NCBI GenBank assembly: GCA_036742455.1 | Contig: DAINQU010000026.1 | Coordinates: 1 to 40,637 of the forward strand | Direction of reading: 5' to 3' | DNA length: 40,637 bases | Source of the DNA: CAIKZZ01 sp036742455 | Lineage (GTDB): Bacteria > Pseudomonadota > Gammaproteobacteria > Steroidobacterales > Steroidobacteraceae | In this document: one piece after another, positions 10,074 through 18,997 of the stretch | Layout: every line of letters starts with the position of its first letter | Position numbering within the stretch: the stretch's first letter is position 1 | Program-made: the position numbers and the translations under genes | Notes under the pieces: model-generated | Seen by the model: only the letters and a program-made list of their open reading frames with translations | Databases searched by the model: none | Told to the model about the DNA's origin: nothing

Positions 10074-11546
10074 TCACGTCCCGCAGAAGGTCTGTGGAAC
10101 TTCCTCCGCCGGCGTCGGCGCCTGAGCCAGCGACTCAAAACCCGGGCGCTCCGCGTACGGCTGCGCGATGGCGGTCATGAGTGTCTCAAAAGGCCCGAAA
10201 TCCGAGCGCGCTTCGGCGGCGACGATGGCCGCCTCCACCAAATGATTGCGCGCGATGTACAGCGGATTCGTCGTCCGCATGCGCGCGGCCATCGCCTCGG
10301 GCGCACTGCCTTCGGCTTGTGCACGTGCCTGCCAGCGCGCGAACCACGCCGAGGCTGCGGCAGTCTCGCCCAAGAGACCGCGCGCCTCCTGCGCGCGCGG
10401 GCCCATCACCGGCACGTCGCCGAGCGCACGGAAGAAGACCGTAAAGTCCGCGCCCGCCGCGGCCATCAGCGCCAAGAGATCCTCAATCAGCGTCGCGTCA
10501 TCCGGTTGCACCGTCTGCAACCCGAGTTTCCGACCGTACGCGTCGGCATACGCGGCCGCGTAGACGGAGGCGAACCCATCCAAGACGCGGGTCGCGATCT
10601 CGATCGCCGTCGCTTCGTCGGGATCGATCAACGGCAACACCGTTTCGGCCAGACGCGCCAGATTCCACACCGCGATGTTCGGCTGATTGGCAAAGGCGTA
10701 TCGACCCTGATGGTCGATGGAGCTGAACACCTTGCGCGGGTGATACGCATCCAAAAAGGCGCAAGGGCCGTAGTCGATGGTCTCGCCCGAGATCGTCGTG
10801 TTGTCGGTGTTCATCACGCCGTGAATGAATCCCACCGCCATCCACCGCGCGATCAACCGCGCTTGTCGCGCCACGACGCGCTCAAACCACGCCGTGTAGC
10901 GGGAAGGCCCCTCGGGCAGATCCGGATCATGGCGCGCGATGGCGGCCTCGGCGAGGCGACGAATCGCGACGTCATCGCCGCGGCACGCGAAATACTGGAA
11001 CGAACCGACGCGCAGATGGCTGGCCGCCCGCCGTGCGAGTATCGCGCCGGGCTTCAGCGCCCCGCGCGGCACGCGCTCACCGGTTTCGAGCACCGCGAGC
11101 GCCTGCGTCGTCGGAATGTCGAGGGCCCGAAAGCACTCGCCCAGCAGCGCTTCGCGTAACACCGCGCCTAAGGTGGCGCGCCCATCGCCGCCGCGCGAGT
11201 ACAGCGTGCGACCGGACCCTTTGAACTGCACGTCCCAGCGCGTACCCGACGGCTCGCGCAGCTCACCGAGGAGGTGCGCGCGGCCGTCGCCGAGCGAGGG
11301 CACGAACGAACCGAACTGATGACCGGCATAGGCGAGCGCGAGCGGTTGACAGTCCGCGGTGCCCGCGGGATTCGCCAGACAGCCCAAGAGTTGGGCGGCG
11401 AAGGCCGCTGGCTCCACACCGTGGGACTGCAACACTCGCGTATTCAGATAGCGGACGGTGGGGTTCGGGAACTGCGCCAGCGCGGCCTTCGCGTAGGCCT
11501 GCTCTGGCCAATCGGCTAGGTCCGCCGGGGTGATGCGCACGGTCAC
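10074..11546 (-). CDS. selO: Protein adenylyltransferase SelO (YdiU/UPF0061 family)
   Basis: Pseudokinase of about 490 residues that transfers AMP from ATP to Ser/Thr/Tyr of target proteins and is linked to redox stress. Recognisable family blocks: ALAYAGHQFGSFVPSLGDGR, then QFKGSGRTLYSRGGDGRA, then GFIHGVMNTDNTTISGETID with the metal-binding Asn and Asp, and the AFANQPNIAVWNLARL segment. The C-terminus is FCGT, placing a cysteine third from the end, where selenocysteine sits in animal SelO. I use the GTG at 11546 because it overlaps the upstream MFS stop (GTGA) and gives the normal N-terminus VTVRITPADLADW; an in-frame start further up would lie inside the MFS gene. The overlap means translational coupling with the MFS gene. 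Confidence 0.93.
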   Translation of the reverse strand: MTVRITPADLADWPEQAYAKAALAQFPNPTVRYLNTRVLQSHGVEPAAFAAQLLGCLANPAGTADCQPLALAYAGHQFGSFVPSLGDGRAHLLGELREPSGTRWDVQFKGSGRTLYSRGGDGRATLGAVLREALLGECFRALDIPTTQALAVLETGERVPRGALKPGAILARRAASHLRVGSFQYFACRGDDVAIRRLAEAAIARHDPDLPEGPSRYTAWFERVVARQARLIARWMAVGFIHGVMNTDNTTISGETIDYGPCAFLDAYHPRKVFSSIDHQGRYAFANQPNIAVWNLARLAETVLPLIDPDEATAIEIATRVLDGFASVYAAAYADAYGRKLGLQTVQPDDATLIEDLLALMAAAGADFTVFFRALGDVPVMGPRAQEARGLLGETAAASAWFARWQARAQAEGSAPEAMAARMRTTNPLYIARNHLVEAAIVAAEARSDFGPFETLMTAIAQPYAERPGFESLAQAPTPAEEVPQTFCGT

Positions 11547-12868
11547 GCGTACACCCGCGCTCGCGGCGTCACACCGGCCACGCGGAGCACCAGTAACGCG
11601 GCCAGCAGGCACGCCACCCCCGACAGCTGAAAGGCCGGCACGTACGTGCCGAGCAGCGTTCGGGTCAGGCCCGCGCCGAACGCCGCGGTGGCGGCGCCCA
11701 ATTGATGGCCGGTGAAGACCCAGCCAAAGACCAAGGGCGCTTGTTCACGCCCGTAGGCCTCGGCCGCCCATTTCACGGTCGGCGGCACCGTCGCCACCCA
11801 ATCGAGACCGTAGAACACCGCGAACACCCACAGTTCGGCCATTCCAAACTGGGTGTACGGCAATGCGATCAGCGACACGCCGCGCAGGCCGTAGAACACG
11901 AACAGCAGTCGGCGGTTGTCGAAGCGATCCGACAACCATCCCGAGAGCAGCGTTCCCACAAAGTCGAAGACACCGATGGTCGCGAGGATCTTCGCCGCGC
12001 CCACCGGCAATATGCCGAAGTCACCGCACAGGCTGATCCAGTGGGTCTGCACGAGGCCGTTCGTCGAAAAGCCGCAGACGAAGAACGTGCCGAAGAGCAC
12101 CCAAAACACCGGAGTGCGCACGGCGGTACGCAGCGCCGTAAACGGCCCCGAGACCAACGCGCGCCAGCGCAGATCGGTGACCGGCGGGACGACCACCGCG
12201 CGCTCCCCATACGGCGGCAAGCCCACCTCGGACGGATAGTTGCGCATCACGAGCGCCACGCACAGCGCCGCCACGGCTTGGACAGCGATCACGACGATGA
12301 CCGCACTGCGCCACCCCGTCGCGCTCGTCACGGTCGCGAGCAACGGCACGAACACCAGCTGCCCGGTCGCGGTACTGGCACTCAGACAGCCGACCACCAG
12401 TCCGCGCCGCTGCGTAAACCAGCGAGTCGCGACCGTCGCGCCGAGCACCATGGCCGTCATCCCGGTGCCGAGCCCCACGAGCACGCCCCAGCTGAGCAGC
12501 AACTCGGTGGGCGAGCGCATCGCCAACGAGGCCAGTAACCCCAGCGTGATCAAGGAGAGCGCACTTAGGATGACGGGTCGCACGCCAAAGCGTCGCAGCA
12601 ACACGGCTGCAAACGGGGCCATGAGACCGTACAAAACCAAACGCACCGCGAGCGCACCGGAGATCTGCGCCGTCGTCCACCCGAACTCGGTCTGTAACGC
12701 CGGGATCAGGATCCCCGCCGAGCCCATCGCGCACGCGGTCGCGAGCATCGTGAAAAACGTCGCGGCGGCGACGAGCCAGCCGTAATGCACGCCGGCGCGC
12801 GCCAGCGCGCCCGGCAGCCCCACGGGCCCGTTGCTCGTCTCCGGGATATCCGCCACTGCATCCGTCAT
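11543..12868 (-). CDS. MFS transporter
   Basis: Inner-membrane major facilitator of 441 residues with twelve predicted helices in two halves joined by a cytoplasmic loop at about 200-235 (PSEVGLPPYGERAVV). The first helices (YGWLVAAATFFTMLATA, then IPALQTEFGWTTAQISGAL) resemble the oxalate/formate antiporter-like and monocarboxylate-type MFS groups. The motif after helix 10, SGWLSDRFDNRRLL, is the classic MFS loop. The substrate is not assignable. It overlaps selO by four bases and lies 73 bases downstream of the prpF stop on the same strand, so a functional tie to propionate metabolism is possible but unproven. Confidence 0.88.
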   Translation of the reverse strand: MTDAVADIPETSNGPVGLPGALARAGVHYGWLVAAATFFTMLATACAMGSAGILIPALQTEFGWTTAQISGALAVRLVLYGLMAPFAAVLLRRFGVRPVILSALSLITLGLLASLAMRSPTELLLSWGVLVGLGTGMTAMVLGATVATRWFTQRRGLVVGCLSASTATGQLVFVPLLATVTSATGWRSAVIVVIAVQAVAALCVALVMRNYPSEVGLPPYGERAVVVPPVTDLRWRALVSGPFTALRTAVRTPVFWVLFGTFFVCGFSTNGLVQTHWISLCGDFGILPVGAAKILATIGVFDFVGTLLSGWLSDRFDNRRLLFVFYGLRGVSLIALPYTQFGMAELWVFAVFYGLDWVATVPPTVKWAAEAYGREQAPLVFGWVFTGHQLGAATAAFGAGLTRTLLGTYVPAFQLSGVACLLAALLVLRVAGVTPRARVYA

Positions 12869-12941
12869 CGCTGTGCCTACGCCGCGCCCGTGCGGGCGCC
12901 CATCATGGCGAAACGTCGGCGCCGGCGCGAGGGTTTCGCGC

Positions 12942-14135
12942 TCAGTCGACGATCGCGGTGGGTGGCACGTGCACCCAACCGTCCATCAGGATCCGAGCGC
13001 TCCGGCTCATCACCGCCTTGGTCACGGTCCACGTCCCGTCGGTCTCCACCGCCGCGGCGCCGACGCGCAGCACGCCCGACGGATGGCCAAAGCGCACCGC
13101 CTCGCGGGCGCCGCCGATCGCACGACTGACCAAGGTGTCCGGGATGGCCGCCGCGGTGCCGATCGCCACGGCCGCGGTGCCCATCATCGCGTGGTGCAAT
13201 TTGCCCATGGAGAGGGCCCGGACGAGCACGTCGATATCGCTCGCGCGAACGTGCTTGCCGCTCGAGGCGACGTAGTCCTGCGGCGGGGCGACGAAGGCGA
13301 TTTTCGGCGTGTGCTGGCGCGTCGCCGCCTCGGCGACGTCGGCAATCAAGCCCATCTGCCGCGCGCCGTACGCGCGGATCGTCTCGAAGCGTGCGAGCGC
13401 CGCGGCATCGCCGTTGATCGCGTCTTGCAGTTCGGTGCCGGCATAGCCGAGGTCGCGCGCGTTCAAGAAGATCGTGGGGATGCCCGCATTGATCAACGTC
13501 GCCTCGAAGGCGCCGACCCCCGGCACCGTCAGCGTCTCGATCCGGTGGCCCGTCGGGAACATGGCACCCCCCGCGTCGCCGTCGTCCGCCGCCGGGTCGA
13601 GGAACTCCAGTTGCACCTCGGCCGCCGGAAAGGTCACGCCGTCGAGCTCAAAATCGCCGCACTCGACCACCGCCCCGTCCTGCATGGGCACGTGCGCGAT
13701 GATCGTTTTGCCGATATTGGCCTGCCAGATCCGAACGGTGGCGATGCCCTGTGCCGGCACGCGCGCCGGATCGATCAGGCCCCGCATCACGGCATACGGA
13801 CCGACCGCGGCCGAGAGGTTGCCGCAGTTGCCGCTCCAGTCGACGAAGGCCTGATCGATGGCGACCTGGCCGAACAAATAGTCGACGTCGTGGTCCGCGC
13901 GTTGACTCGGCGCGAGGATCACCGTTTTGGAGGTGCTGGACGTGGCCCCACCCATACCGTCGATCTGCTTGCCGTAGGGATCGGGGCTGCCGACCACGCG
14001 CAGCAGCAAGGCGTCCCGTGCCGGTCCTGGCCGTTGCGCCGCGGGCGGCAGATCACTCAAGACGAAGAACGTGCCTTTGCTCGTTCCACCGCGCACGTAG
14101 GTCGCGCGGATCCGTTGCTGCGGTGCCGTGGTCAT
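12942..14135 (-). CDS. prpF: 2-methylaconitate cis-trans isomerase PrpF
   Basis: Accessory isomerase of the AcnD-type methylcitrate cycle, interconverting 2-methylaconitate isomers so that hydration to 2-methylisocitrate can go on. It has 397 residues, the normal length. The N-terminal signature RATYVRGGTSKGTFF, the DPYGKQIDGMGGATSSTSK segment and the SGNCGNLSAAVGP block are those of the PrpF family (diaminopimelate-epimerase-like fold). Its ATG overlaps the acnD stop by four bases (ATGA), so it is the last gene of the prpB-prpC-acnD-prpF unit. Confidence 0.95.
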   Translation of the reverse strand: MTTAPQQRIRATYVRGGTSKGTFFVLSDLPPAAQRPGPARDALLLRVVGSPDPYGKQIDGMGGATSSTSKTVILAPSQRADHDVDYLFGQVAIDQAFVDWSGNCGNLSAAVGPYAVMRGLIDPARVPAQGIATVRIWQANIGKTIIAHVPMQDGAVVECGDFELDGVTFPAAEVQLEFLDPAADDGDAGGAMFPTGHRIETLTVPGVGAFEATLINAGIPTIFLNARDLGYAGTELQDAINGDAAALARFETIRAYGARQMGLIADVAEAATRQHTPKIAFVAPPQDYVASSGKHVRASDIDVLVRALSMGKLHHAMMGTAAVAIGTAAAIPDTLVSRAIGGAREAVRFGHPSGVLRVGAAAVETDGTWTVTKAVMSRSARILMDGWVHVPPTAIVD

Positions 14136-16750
14136 ACGCCCTCCCCAGCCGCAGTGGCGACGCCGTGGGTCGCCAAAAAATCGTGCGCGAAGCGCTGCAG
14201 GACGCCCCCCGCCTCGTAGATCGACACTTCCTCGGCCGTGTCGAGCCGCCCGATGACGGGCACCTCGAGTCGCTCGCCGGAGCGACGGTGGACGACCAGC
14301 GTGAGCGTGGCGCGCGGGGTGCGCTCACCGACGACGTCGTAGGTCTCGGTGCCGTCCAAGCCTAAAGTGTGCCGCGTGGTGCCCGGCAGAAACTCGAGCG
14401 GTAAGACGCCCATTCCGACGAGGTTGGTGCGATGGATGCGCTCAAAGCCCTCGGCGACGATCGCCTCCACACCGGCAAGGCGTACACCTTTTGCCGCCCA
14501 ATCCCGCGACGAGCCCTGACCGTAATCGGCGCCGGCAATGACGATGAGCGGCTGGGCACGCTGCAGGTACGTTTCGATGCCCTCCCACATGCGCATCACG
14601 GTGCCCTCCGGCTCGACGCGCGTGTAGGAGCCCTCGCGCACGGTGCCGTCGGCGTGACGCACCATCTCGTTCTTGAGGCGCGGATTCGCAAACGTCGCGC
14701 GTTGCGCCGTCAGATGATCGCCGCGGTGGGTCGCGTACGAGTTGAAATCCTCCACGGGAAGGCCCATGCGAGCGAGGTACTCGCCAGCGGCGCTGTCGGG
14801 CAGGATCGCGTTGGACGGCGACAGGTGATCGGTCGTGATGTTGTCGCCGAGTACCGCGAGGGGCCGCAGTCCGCTCAAGGTTCGTGCGCCGGCCAGCGCG
14901 CCTTCCCAATACGGGGGCCGACGAATGTAGGTGCTCTCGGGCCGCCAGGCGTACAGCGGACTGACCTCGACGCCCGCCTTCGAGCCGAAGGCAAACATCG
15001 GATCGTAGACGGCACGGTACTGTTCTGGCTTCACGGCGGTCGCGATCAGCGCATCGATCTCACGATCCGACGGCCAGAGGTCTTTGAGGTACACGGGTTG
15101 ACCGTCGCGGTCGACGCCGAGCGGATCGCGCTCGATGTCCACACGGATCGTGCCGGCGATCGCGTAAGCGACTACCAGCGGCGGTGAGGCGAGATAGGCC
15201 TCTTTCGCACGCGGGTGGATACGGCCCTCGAAATTGCGGTTACCCGACAGCACGGCGGTCGTGTAGAGCCCACGGCGTACGATCTCCTCGTCGATGGCCG
15301 GTGCCAACGCGCCGCTCATGCCATTGCACGAGGTGCACGCAAACGCCACGACGTCGAACCCCAACTGCTGCAGCTCGGGCAGCAGACCGGCCTCATCGAG
15401 GTACAACTGCACCGTTTTGGAGCCCGGTGCGAGCGAGGTCTTGACCCACGGCTGGCGACGCAAGCCGCGCGCGTTTGCGTTGCGCGCCAACAGACCCGCC
15501 GCGATCATGTTGCGCGGGTTCGAGGTGTTCGTGCAGCTCGTGATCGCGGCGATGATCACCGCGCCGTCCGGCATCCGTCCGGGCTCGTGGGCGCACGGGC
15601 CGGCCAAGCCTCGCGTCGTGAGGGTGGTGACCGGGATCCGTTGATGCGGATTGGCGGGTCCGGCGATCGTGCGCACGACGGCGCCGAGATCAAAGCGCAG
15701 CACCCGATCGTACCGCGCCCGCGTAAGGCTCGCCGACCACAGCCCCGCCGCCTTCGCATAGGTCTCCACGAGCGCGATCTGTGCCGGGTCGCGCCCGGTG
15801 AGACGCAGATACTCGAGCGTGTGCGTGTCGATCGCGAAGAGCGCCGCGGTGGCACCGAACTCCGGCGCCATGTTCGCGATGGTGGCGCGATCCGCAAGCG
15901 AGAGCGCGTCCACTCCCGTGCCGTGAAACTCGAGGTAGGTCGAGACCACCTTCTGCTGGCGCAGAAACTCGGTGAGCGACAGCACGATATCGGTGGCCGT
16001 GATGCCCTCGCCCGCCCGACCGGTCAGCTCCACGCCGACGATCTCCGGCAGACGCAGCCACACGGCGCGACCGAGCATCACGCTCTCGGCTTCCAAGCCG
16101 CCGACACCGATGCCTACCACGCCCAACGCGTCCACCATCGGCGTGTGCGAATCGGTGCCGACCAAGGTGTCGGGATAGGCGACCCCCTGATCGACCTGTA
16201 CGACCGGACTCATACGCTCCACGTTGATCTGGTGCAGGATCCCGTTACCGGGTGGAATGACGTCGACGTTGCGGAACGCGAACTTCGTCCACTCGATGAA
16301 GTGAAAGCGGTCGGCGTTGCGACGATCCTCGATCGCGCGATTGCGCGCGAAGGCATCCGCTTCGTAGCCGCCGTGCTCAACGGCCAACGAGTGATCGACC
16401 ACCAACTGGGTCGGGACCACCGGGTTCACGAGCGAGGGATCGCCGCCCTGGGCGGCGATCGCGTCGCGCAACCCCGCCAGATCCACAAGGGCGGTCTGAC
16501 CGAGTATGTCGTGGCACACGACGCGCGCCGGGAACCACGGGAAATCGGTGGTGCGCTCGAAGCGCACCAATTGCCCGAGGAACTCCGCCAGACGCGCCGG
16601 ATCGGCCCGCCGCACGAGGTTCTCGGCGTAGACCCGCGTGGTGTACGGCAAGGTGTCCCAGGCGCCGGGCTGCAGTGCCTCGACCGCCGCCGCGGCATCG
16701 TAGTACGCGAGATCCGTGCCCGCTAAGGGGCGGCGGTAGTGCGTGTTCAT
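14132..16750 (-). CDS. acnD: Fe/S-dependent 2-methylcitrate dehydratase AcnD
   Basis: Aconitase-superfamily enzyme of 872 residues that dehydrates 2-methylcitrate; it replaces PrpD. The three [4Fe-4S] cysteines are visible: one in ITSCTNTSNPRNM and two in FACTSCNGMSG. Other family marks are GTDSHTPMVDALGVVGIGVGG (first twenty: GTDSHTPMVDALGVVGIGVG) and the swivelling C-terminal domain with GQGSSRDWAAKG. It lacks nothing obvious for catalysis. It is the third gene of the cluster, starting 19 bases after prpC, and overlaps prpF, whose product it requires in known systems. Confidence 0.95.
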   Translation of the reverse strand: MNTHYRRPLAGTDLAYYDAAAAVEALQPGAWDTLPYTTRVYAENLVRRADPARLAEFLGQLVRFERTTDFPWFPARVVCHDILGQTALVDLAGLRDAIAAQGGDPSLVNPVVPTQLVVDHSLAVEHGGYEADAFARNRAIEDRRNADRFHFIEWTKFAFRNVDVIPPGNGILHQINVERMSPVVQVDQGVAYPDTLVGTDSHTPMVDALGVVGIGVGGLEAESVMLGRAVWLRLPEIVGVELTGRAGEGITATDIVLSLTEFLRQQKVVSTYLEFHGTGVDALSLADRATIANMAPEFGATAALFAIDTHTLEYLRLTGRDPAQIALVETYAKAAGLWSASLTRARYDRVLRFDLGAVVRTIAGPANPHQRIPVTTLTTRGLAGPCAHEPGRMPDGAVIIAAITSCTNTSNPRNMIAAGLLARNANARGLRRQPWVKTSLAPGSKTVQLYLDEAGLLPELQQLGFDVVAFACTSCNGMSGALAPAIDEEIVRRGLYTTAVLSGNRNFEGRIHPRAKEAYLASPPLVVAYAIAGTIRVDIERDPLGVDRDGQPVYLKDLWPSDREIDALIATAVKPEQYRAVYDPMFAFGSKAGVEVSPLYAWRPESTYIRRPPYWEGALAGARTLSGLRPLAVLGDNITTDHLSPSNAILPDSAAGEYLARMGLPVEDFNSYATHRGDHLTAQRATFANPRLKNEMVRHADGTVREGSYTRVEPEGTVMRMWEGIETYLQRAQPLIVIAGADYGQGSSRDWAAKGVRLAGVEAIVAEGFERIHRTNLVGMGVLPLEFLPGTTRHTLGLDGTETYDVVGERTPRATLTLVVHRRSGERLEVPVIGRLDTAEEVSIYEAGGVLQRFAHDFLATHGVATAAGEGV

Positions 16751-16769
16751 GGAGGGCCTCTCTCCTCAG

Positions 16770-17939
16770 TCAGCGGCGATCGGCCAGTGCGACGAAGGGA
16801 CGCGGCTCGGGGCCGACGTAGTTCGCGCTCGGGCGAATAATTTTGCCGTCCTCGCGCTGCTCGATGACGTGCGCACACCAGCCGGTCGTGCGGGCGATCA
16901 CAAAGAGGGGCGTGAACATCGCGGTCGGCACGCCCATGAGGTGGTAGCTCACCGCGCTGTACCAGTCGAGATTGGGGAACATCTTTTTGATGTCCCACAT
17001 CACCGACTCGAGTCGGGCGGCGATGTCGAACATGCGCAGGTCGCCCGCCTCGGTCGCGAGGGCGCGCGCGACCGATTTAATCACCTCGTTGCGCGGATCG
17101 CCGATCGTGTAGACCGGGTGTCCGAAGCCGATGACCACTTCTTTGTTCGCGACCCGACGGCGTATGTCGGCCTCTGCCTCGTCGGGCGTGCGGTGGCGTT
17201 TTTGGATGTCAAAAGCCACTTCGTTGGCGCCGCCGTGTTTCGGGCCACGCAACGCGCCGATGGCGCCGGCGACCGCGGAGTGCATATCCGAGCCGGTGCC
17301 CGCGATCACGCGGGCGGTGAACGTGCTCGCGTTGTATTCGTGCTCGGCATAGAGGTTGAGCGACGTGTGCATCGCCCGCACCCAGGACGACGGCGCCGGC
17401 CGACCGTGCAGCAACGACAAGAAATGCCCGCCGATGGAGTCGTCGTCGGTCTCCACATCGATGACGCGGCCGTTGTGGCTGCCGTGATACCAGTAACAGA
17501 GCATAGAGCCGAGGCACGCGATCAGCTTATCGGCGATATCGCGCGCACCGGCCGCGCCGTGATCGTCCTTCTCCGGCAACGCACAACCGAGGGCCGACAC
17601 CCCGGTGCGTAGCACGTCCATCGGATGAGCCGCAGCCGGCAAGGCGTCGAGCACGTCGCGCACCACTTGGGGCAGCCCGCGCAAGGACTGCAGTTTGGCC
17701 TTGTACGCCGCAAGCTCGGTGACGGTCGGTAAATGACCGTGGATCAGTAAGTGCGCGATTTCCTCAAACTCGGCCGCGGCCGCCGTCTCGAGGATGTCGT
17801 AGCCCCGGTAATGCAAATCGTTGCCCGAACGCCCGACGGTGCAGAGCGCGGTGTTGCCCGCCGCAACGCCCGACAGGGCGACGGATTTCTTGGGCTTCGG
17901 CCCGGTCGGCGCCGACACGTTTTCAGTTGGATTCGACAC
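16770..17939 (-). CDS. prpC: 2-methylcitrate synthase PrpC
   Basis: Condenses propionyl-CoA with oxaloacetate to 2-methylcitrate. Citrate-synthase superfamily, 389 residues. Catalytic region motifs: WYHGSHNGRVIDVETDDDSI for substrate contact, the GGANEVAF loop, and GFGHPVYTIGDPRNEVIK with the active-site histidine. The N-terminus (about 1-22) is a short extension before KSVALSGVAAGNTALCTVG, typical of PrpC rather than GltA. It sits 37 bases after prpB, with no hairpin between, so it is part of the same transcript. Confidence 0.95.
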   Translation of the reverse strand: MSNPTENVSAPTGPKPKKSVALSGVAAGNTALCTVGRSGNDLHYRGYDILETAAAAEFEEIAHLLIHGHLPTVTELAAYKAKLQSLRGLPQVVRDVLDALPAAAHPMDVLRTGVSALGCALPEKDDHGAAGARDIADKLIACLGSMLCYWYHGSHNGRVIDVETDDDSIGGHFLSLLHGRPAPSSWVRAMHTSLNLYAEHEYNASTFTARVIAGTGSDMHSAVAGAIGALRGPKHGGANEVAFDIQKRHRTPDEAEADIRRRVANKEVVIGFGHPVYTIGDPRNEVIKSVARALATEAGDLRMFDIAARLESVMWDIKKMFPNLDWYSAVSYHLMGVPTAMFTPLFVIARTTGWCAHVIEQREDGKIIRPSANYVGPEPRPFVALADRR

Positions 17940-17976
17940 AGCAGTGACCCCTCAAAATGAGCCGACAACAGAATGA

Positions 17977-18849
17977 TTACGGGTGGAACAGTTCGTCGAG
18001 CTTTTGCTCGTAGGCGTGATAGCCGAGGACCTCGTACAGCTCGCTGCGCGTCTGCATGTGCTCGAGCACGCCCTTCTGCGTGCCCTGCGTGCGCAGTTCG
18101 CCGTAGACGGCGAGCGCCGCTTTGGCCATGGCGCGGAACGCCGAGAGCGGATAGAGCGCGAGCGCAATCCCGACAGAACCGAGTTCATCGACGGTAAAGA
18201 GCGGCGTCTTGCCGAACTCCGTGATGTTCGCCAGCACCGGGACGCGCACGTGGGAGGTGAACTCTCGGTACTCGTCGAGCGTCGTGAGCGCCTCAGCGAA
18301 AATCATGTCGGCACCCGCCTCCACATACGCGAGCGCGCGCTCGACCGCGGCCGACTGCCCCTCGACAGCGTGCGCGTCGGTGCGCGCCATGATCACGAAG
18401 CGCGGGTCGGTCCGCCCGTCGACCGCGGCCTTGAGGCGATCGACCATCTCCTGCGCCGGCACGAGGGCCTTGCCCGGCCGATGCCCGCAGCGTTTCGCTT
18501 GGACCTGATCTTCGAGGTGCATACCTGCTGCACCGGACTTGATCAGATCCTGCGTCGTGCGGGCGATGTTGAATGCACCCCCCCAGCCCGTATCGGCATC
18601 GACGAGCAGCGGCAGGTCGGTGGCCGAGGTGATGCGCCGGACGTCCTCGCAGACGTCGTTGAGCGAAGTGATACCGAGATCCGGCAGCCCGAACGAGGCG
18701 TTGGCGACGCCGGCCCCCGACAGGTAGACCGCCTTGAAGCCGGACTGCTCGGCGAGCAGCGCCGAGAAGGCGTTGACCGCGCCGACCACTTGCAGCGGCT
18801 TTTCCGCCGCCACCGCCGCCCACAACCGTTCACCAGCAGACTGACTCAT
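17977..18849 (-). CDS. prpB: 2-methylisocitrate lyase PrpB
   Basis: Cleaves 2-methylisocitrate to pyruvate and succinate. Phosphoenolpyruvate-mutase/isocitrate-lyase superfamily, 290 residues. The catalytic loop motif KRCGHRPGKALV is intact, as are the VDADTGWGG metal-binding strand and the early SGAGVANASFGLPDLG block. I chose the ATG at 18849, preceded by AGGAGT eight bases upstream; longer frames up to 18894 would cross the control region. It is the first gene of the methylcitrate unit, divergent from prpR. Confidence 0.96.
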   Translation of the reverse strand: MSQSAGERLWAAVAAEKPLQVVGAVNAFSALLAEQSGFKAVYLSGAGVANASFGLPDLGITSLNDVCEDVRRITSATDLPLLVDADTGWGGAFNIARTTQDLIKSGAAGMHLEDQVQAKRCGHRPGKALVPAQEMVDRLKAAVDGRTDPRFVIMARTDAHAVEGQSAAVERALAYVEAGADMIFAEALTTLDEYREFTSHVRVPVLANITEFGKTPLFTVDELGSVGIALALYPLSAFRAMAKAALAVYGELRTQGTQKGVLEHMQTRSELYEVLGYHAYEQKLDELFHP

Positions 18850-18978
18850 GCGGCACGACTCCTGCGTAGATGCGTGCGGCGACGCTCGCCGCACGTTTTA
18901 CAAGTTTGCCGATTTTGACATCTGCAGGCTTTTTGACCATCAAAATCTTGCGATCGTCTTGCGCTGGAACCCCGCGAT

Positions 18979-18995
18979 CTTGCAAAGTTGCAAAA
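18979..18995 (+). promoter_or_regulatory. PrpR/RamB-like operator at the prpR start
   Basis: The sequence TTGCAAAGTTGCAAAA lies at 18980-18995, ending two bases before the prpR ATG. Read on the other strand it contains CAACTTTGCAAG, close to the AACTTTGCAAA consensus known for the related regulator RamB of corynebacteria and similar to mycobacterial PrpR sites. Placement over the prpR translation start suggests autoregulation. A weaker half-like element, AAGTTTGCC, lies near 18902 towards prpB, and GATTTTG (18911-18917) and CAAAATC (18941-18947) form an inverted repeat in the divergent gap. Confidence 0.6.
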
Positions 18996-18997
18996 TT

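Noticed and set aside
15215..16726. 503-codon open frame on plus opposite acnD
   Set aside because: It lies wholly within acnD, which has intact iron-sulfur cysteines and family motifs; the plus translation has none.
14132..18849. Methylcitrate cluster considered incomplete because prpD is absent
   Set aside because: AcnD plus PrpF replace PrpD in many proteobacteria, so the pathway from propionyl-CoA to pyruvate is complete here. The propionyl-CoA supply gene may be elsewhere.
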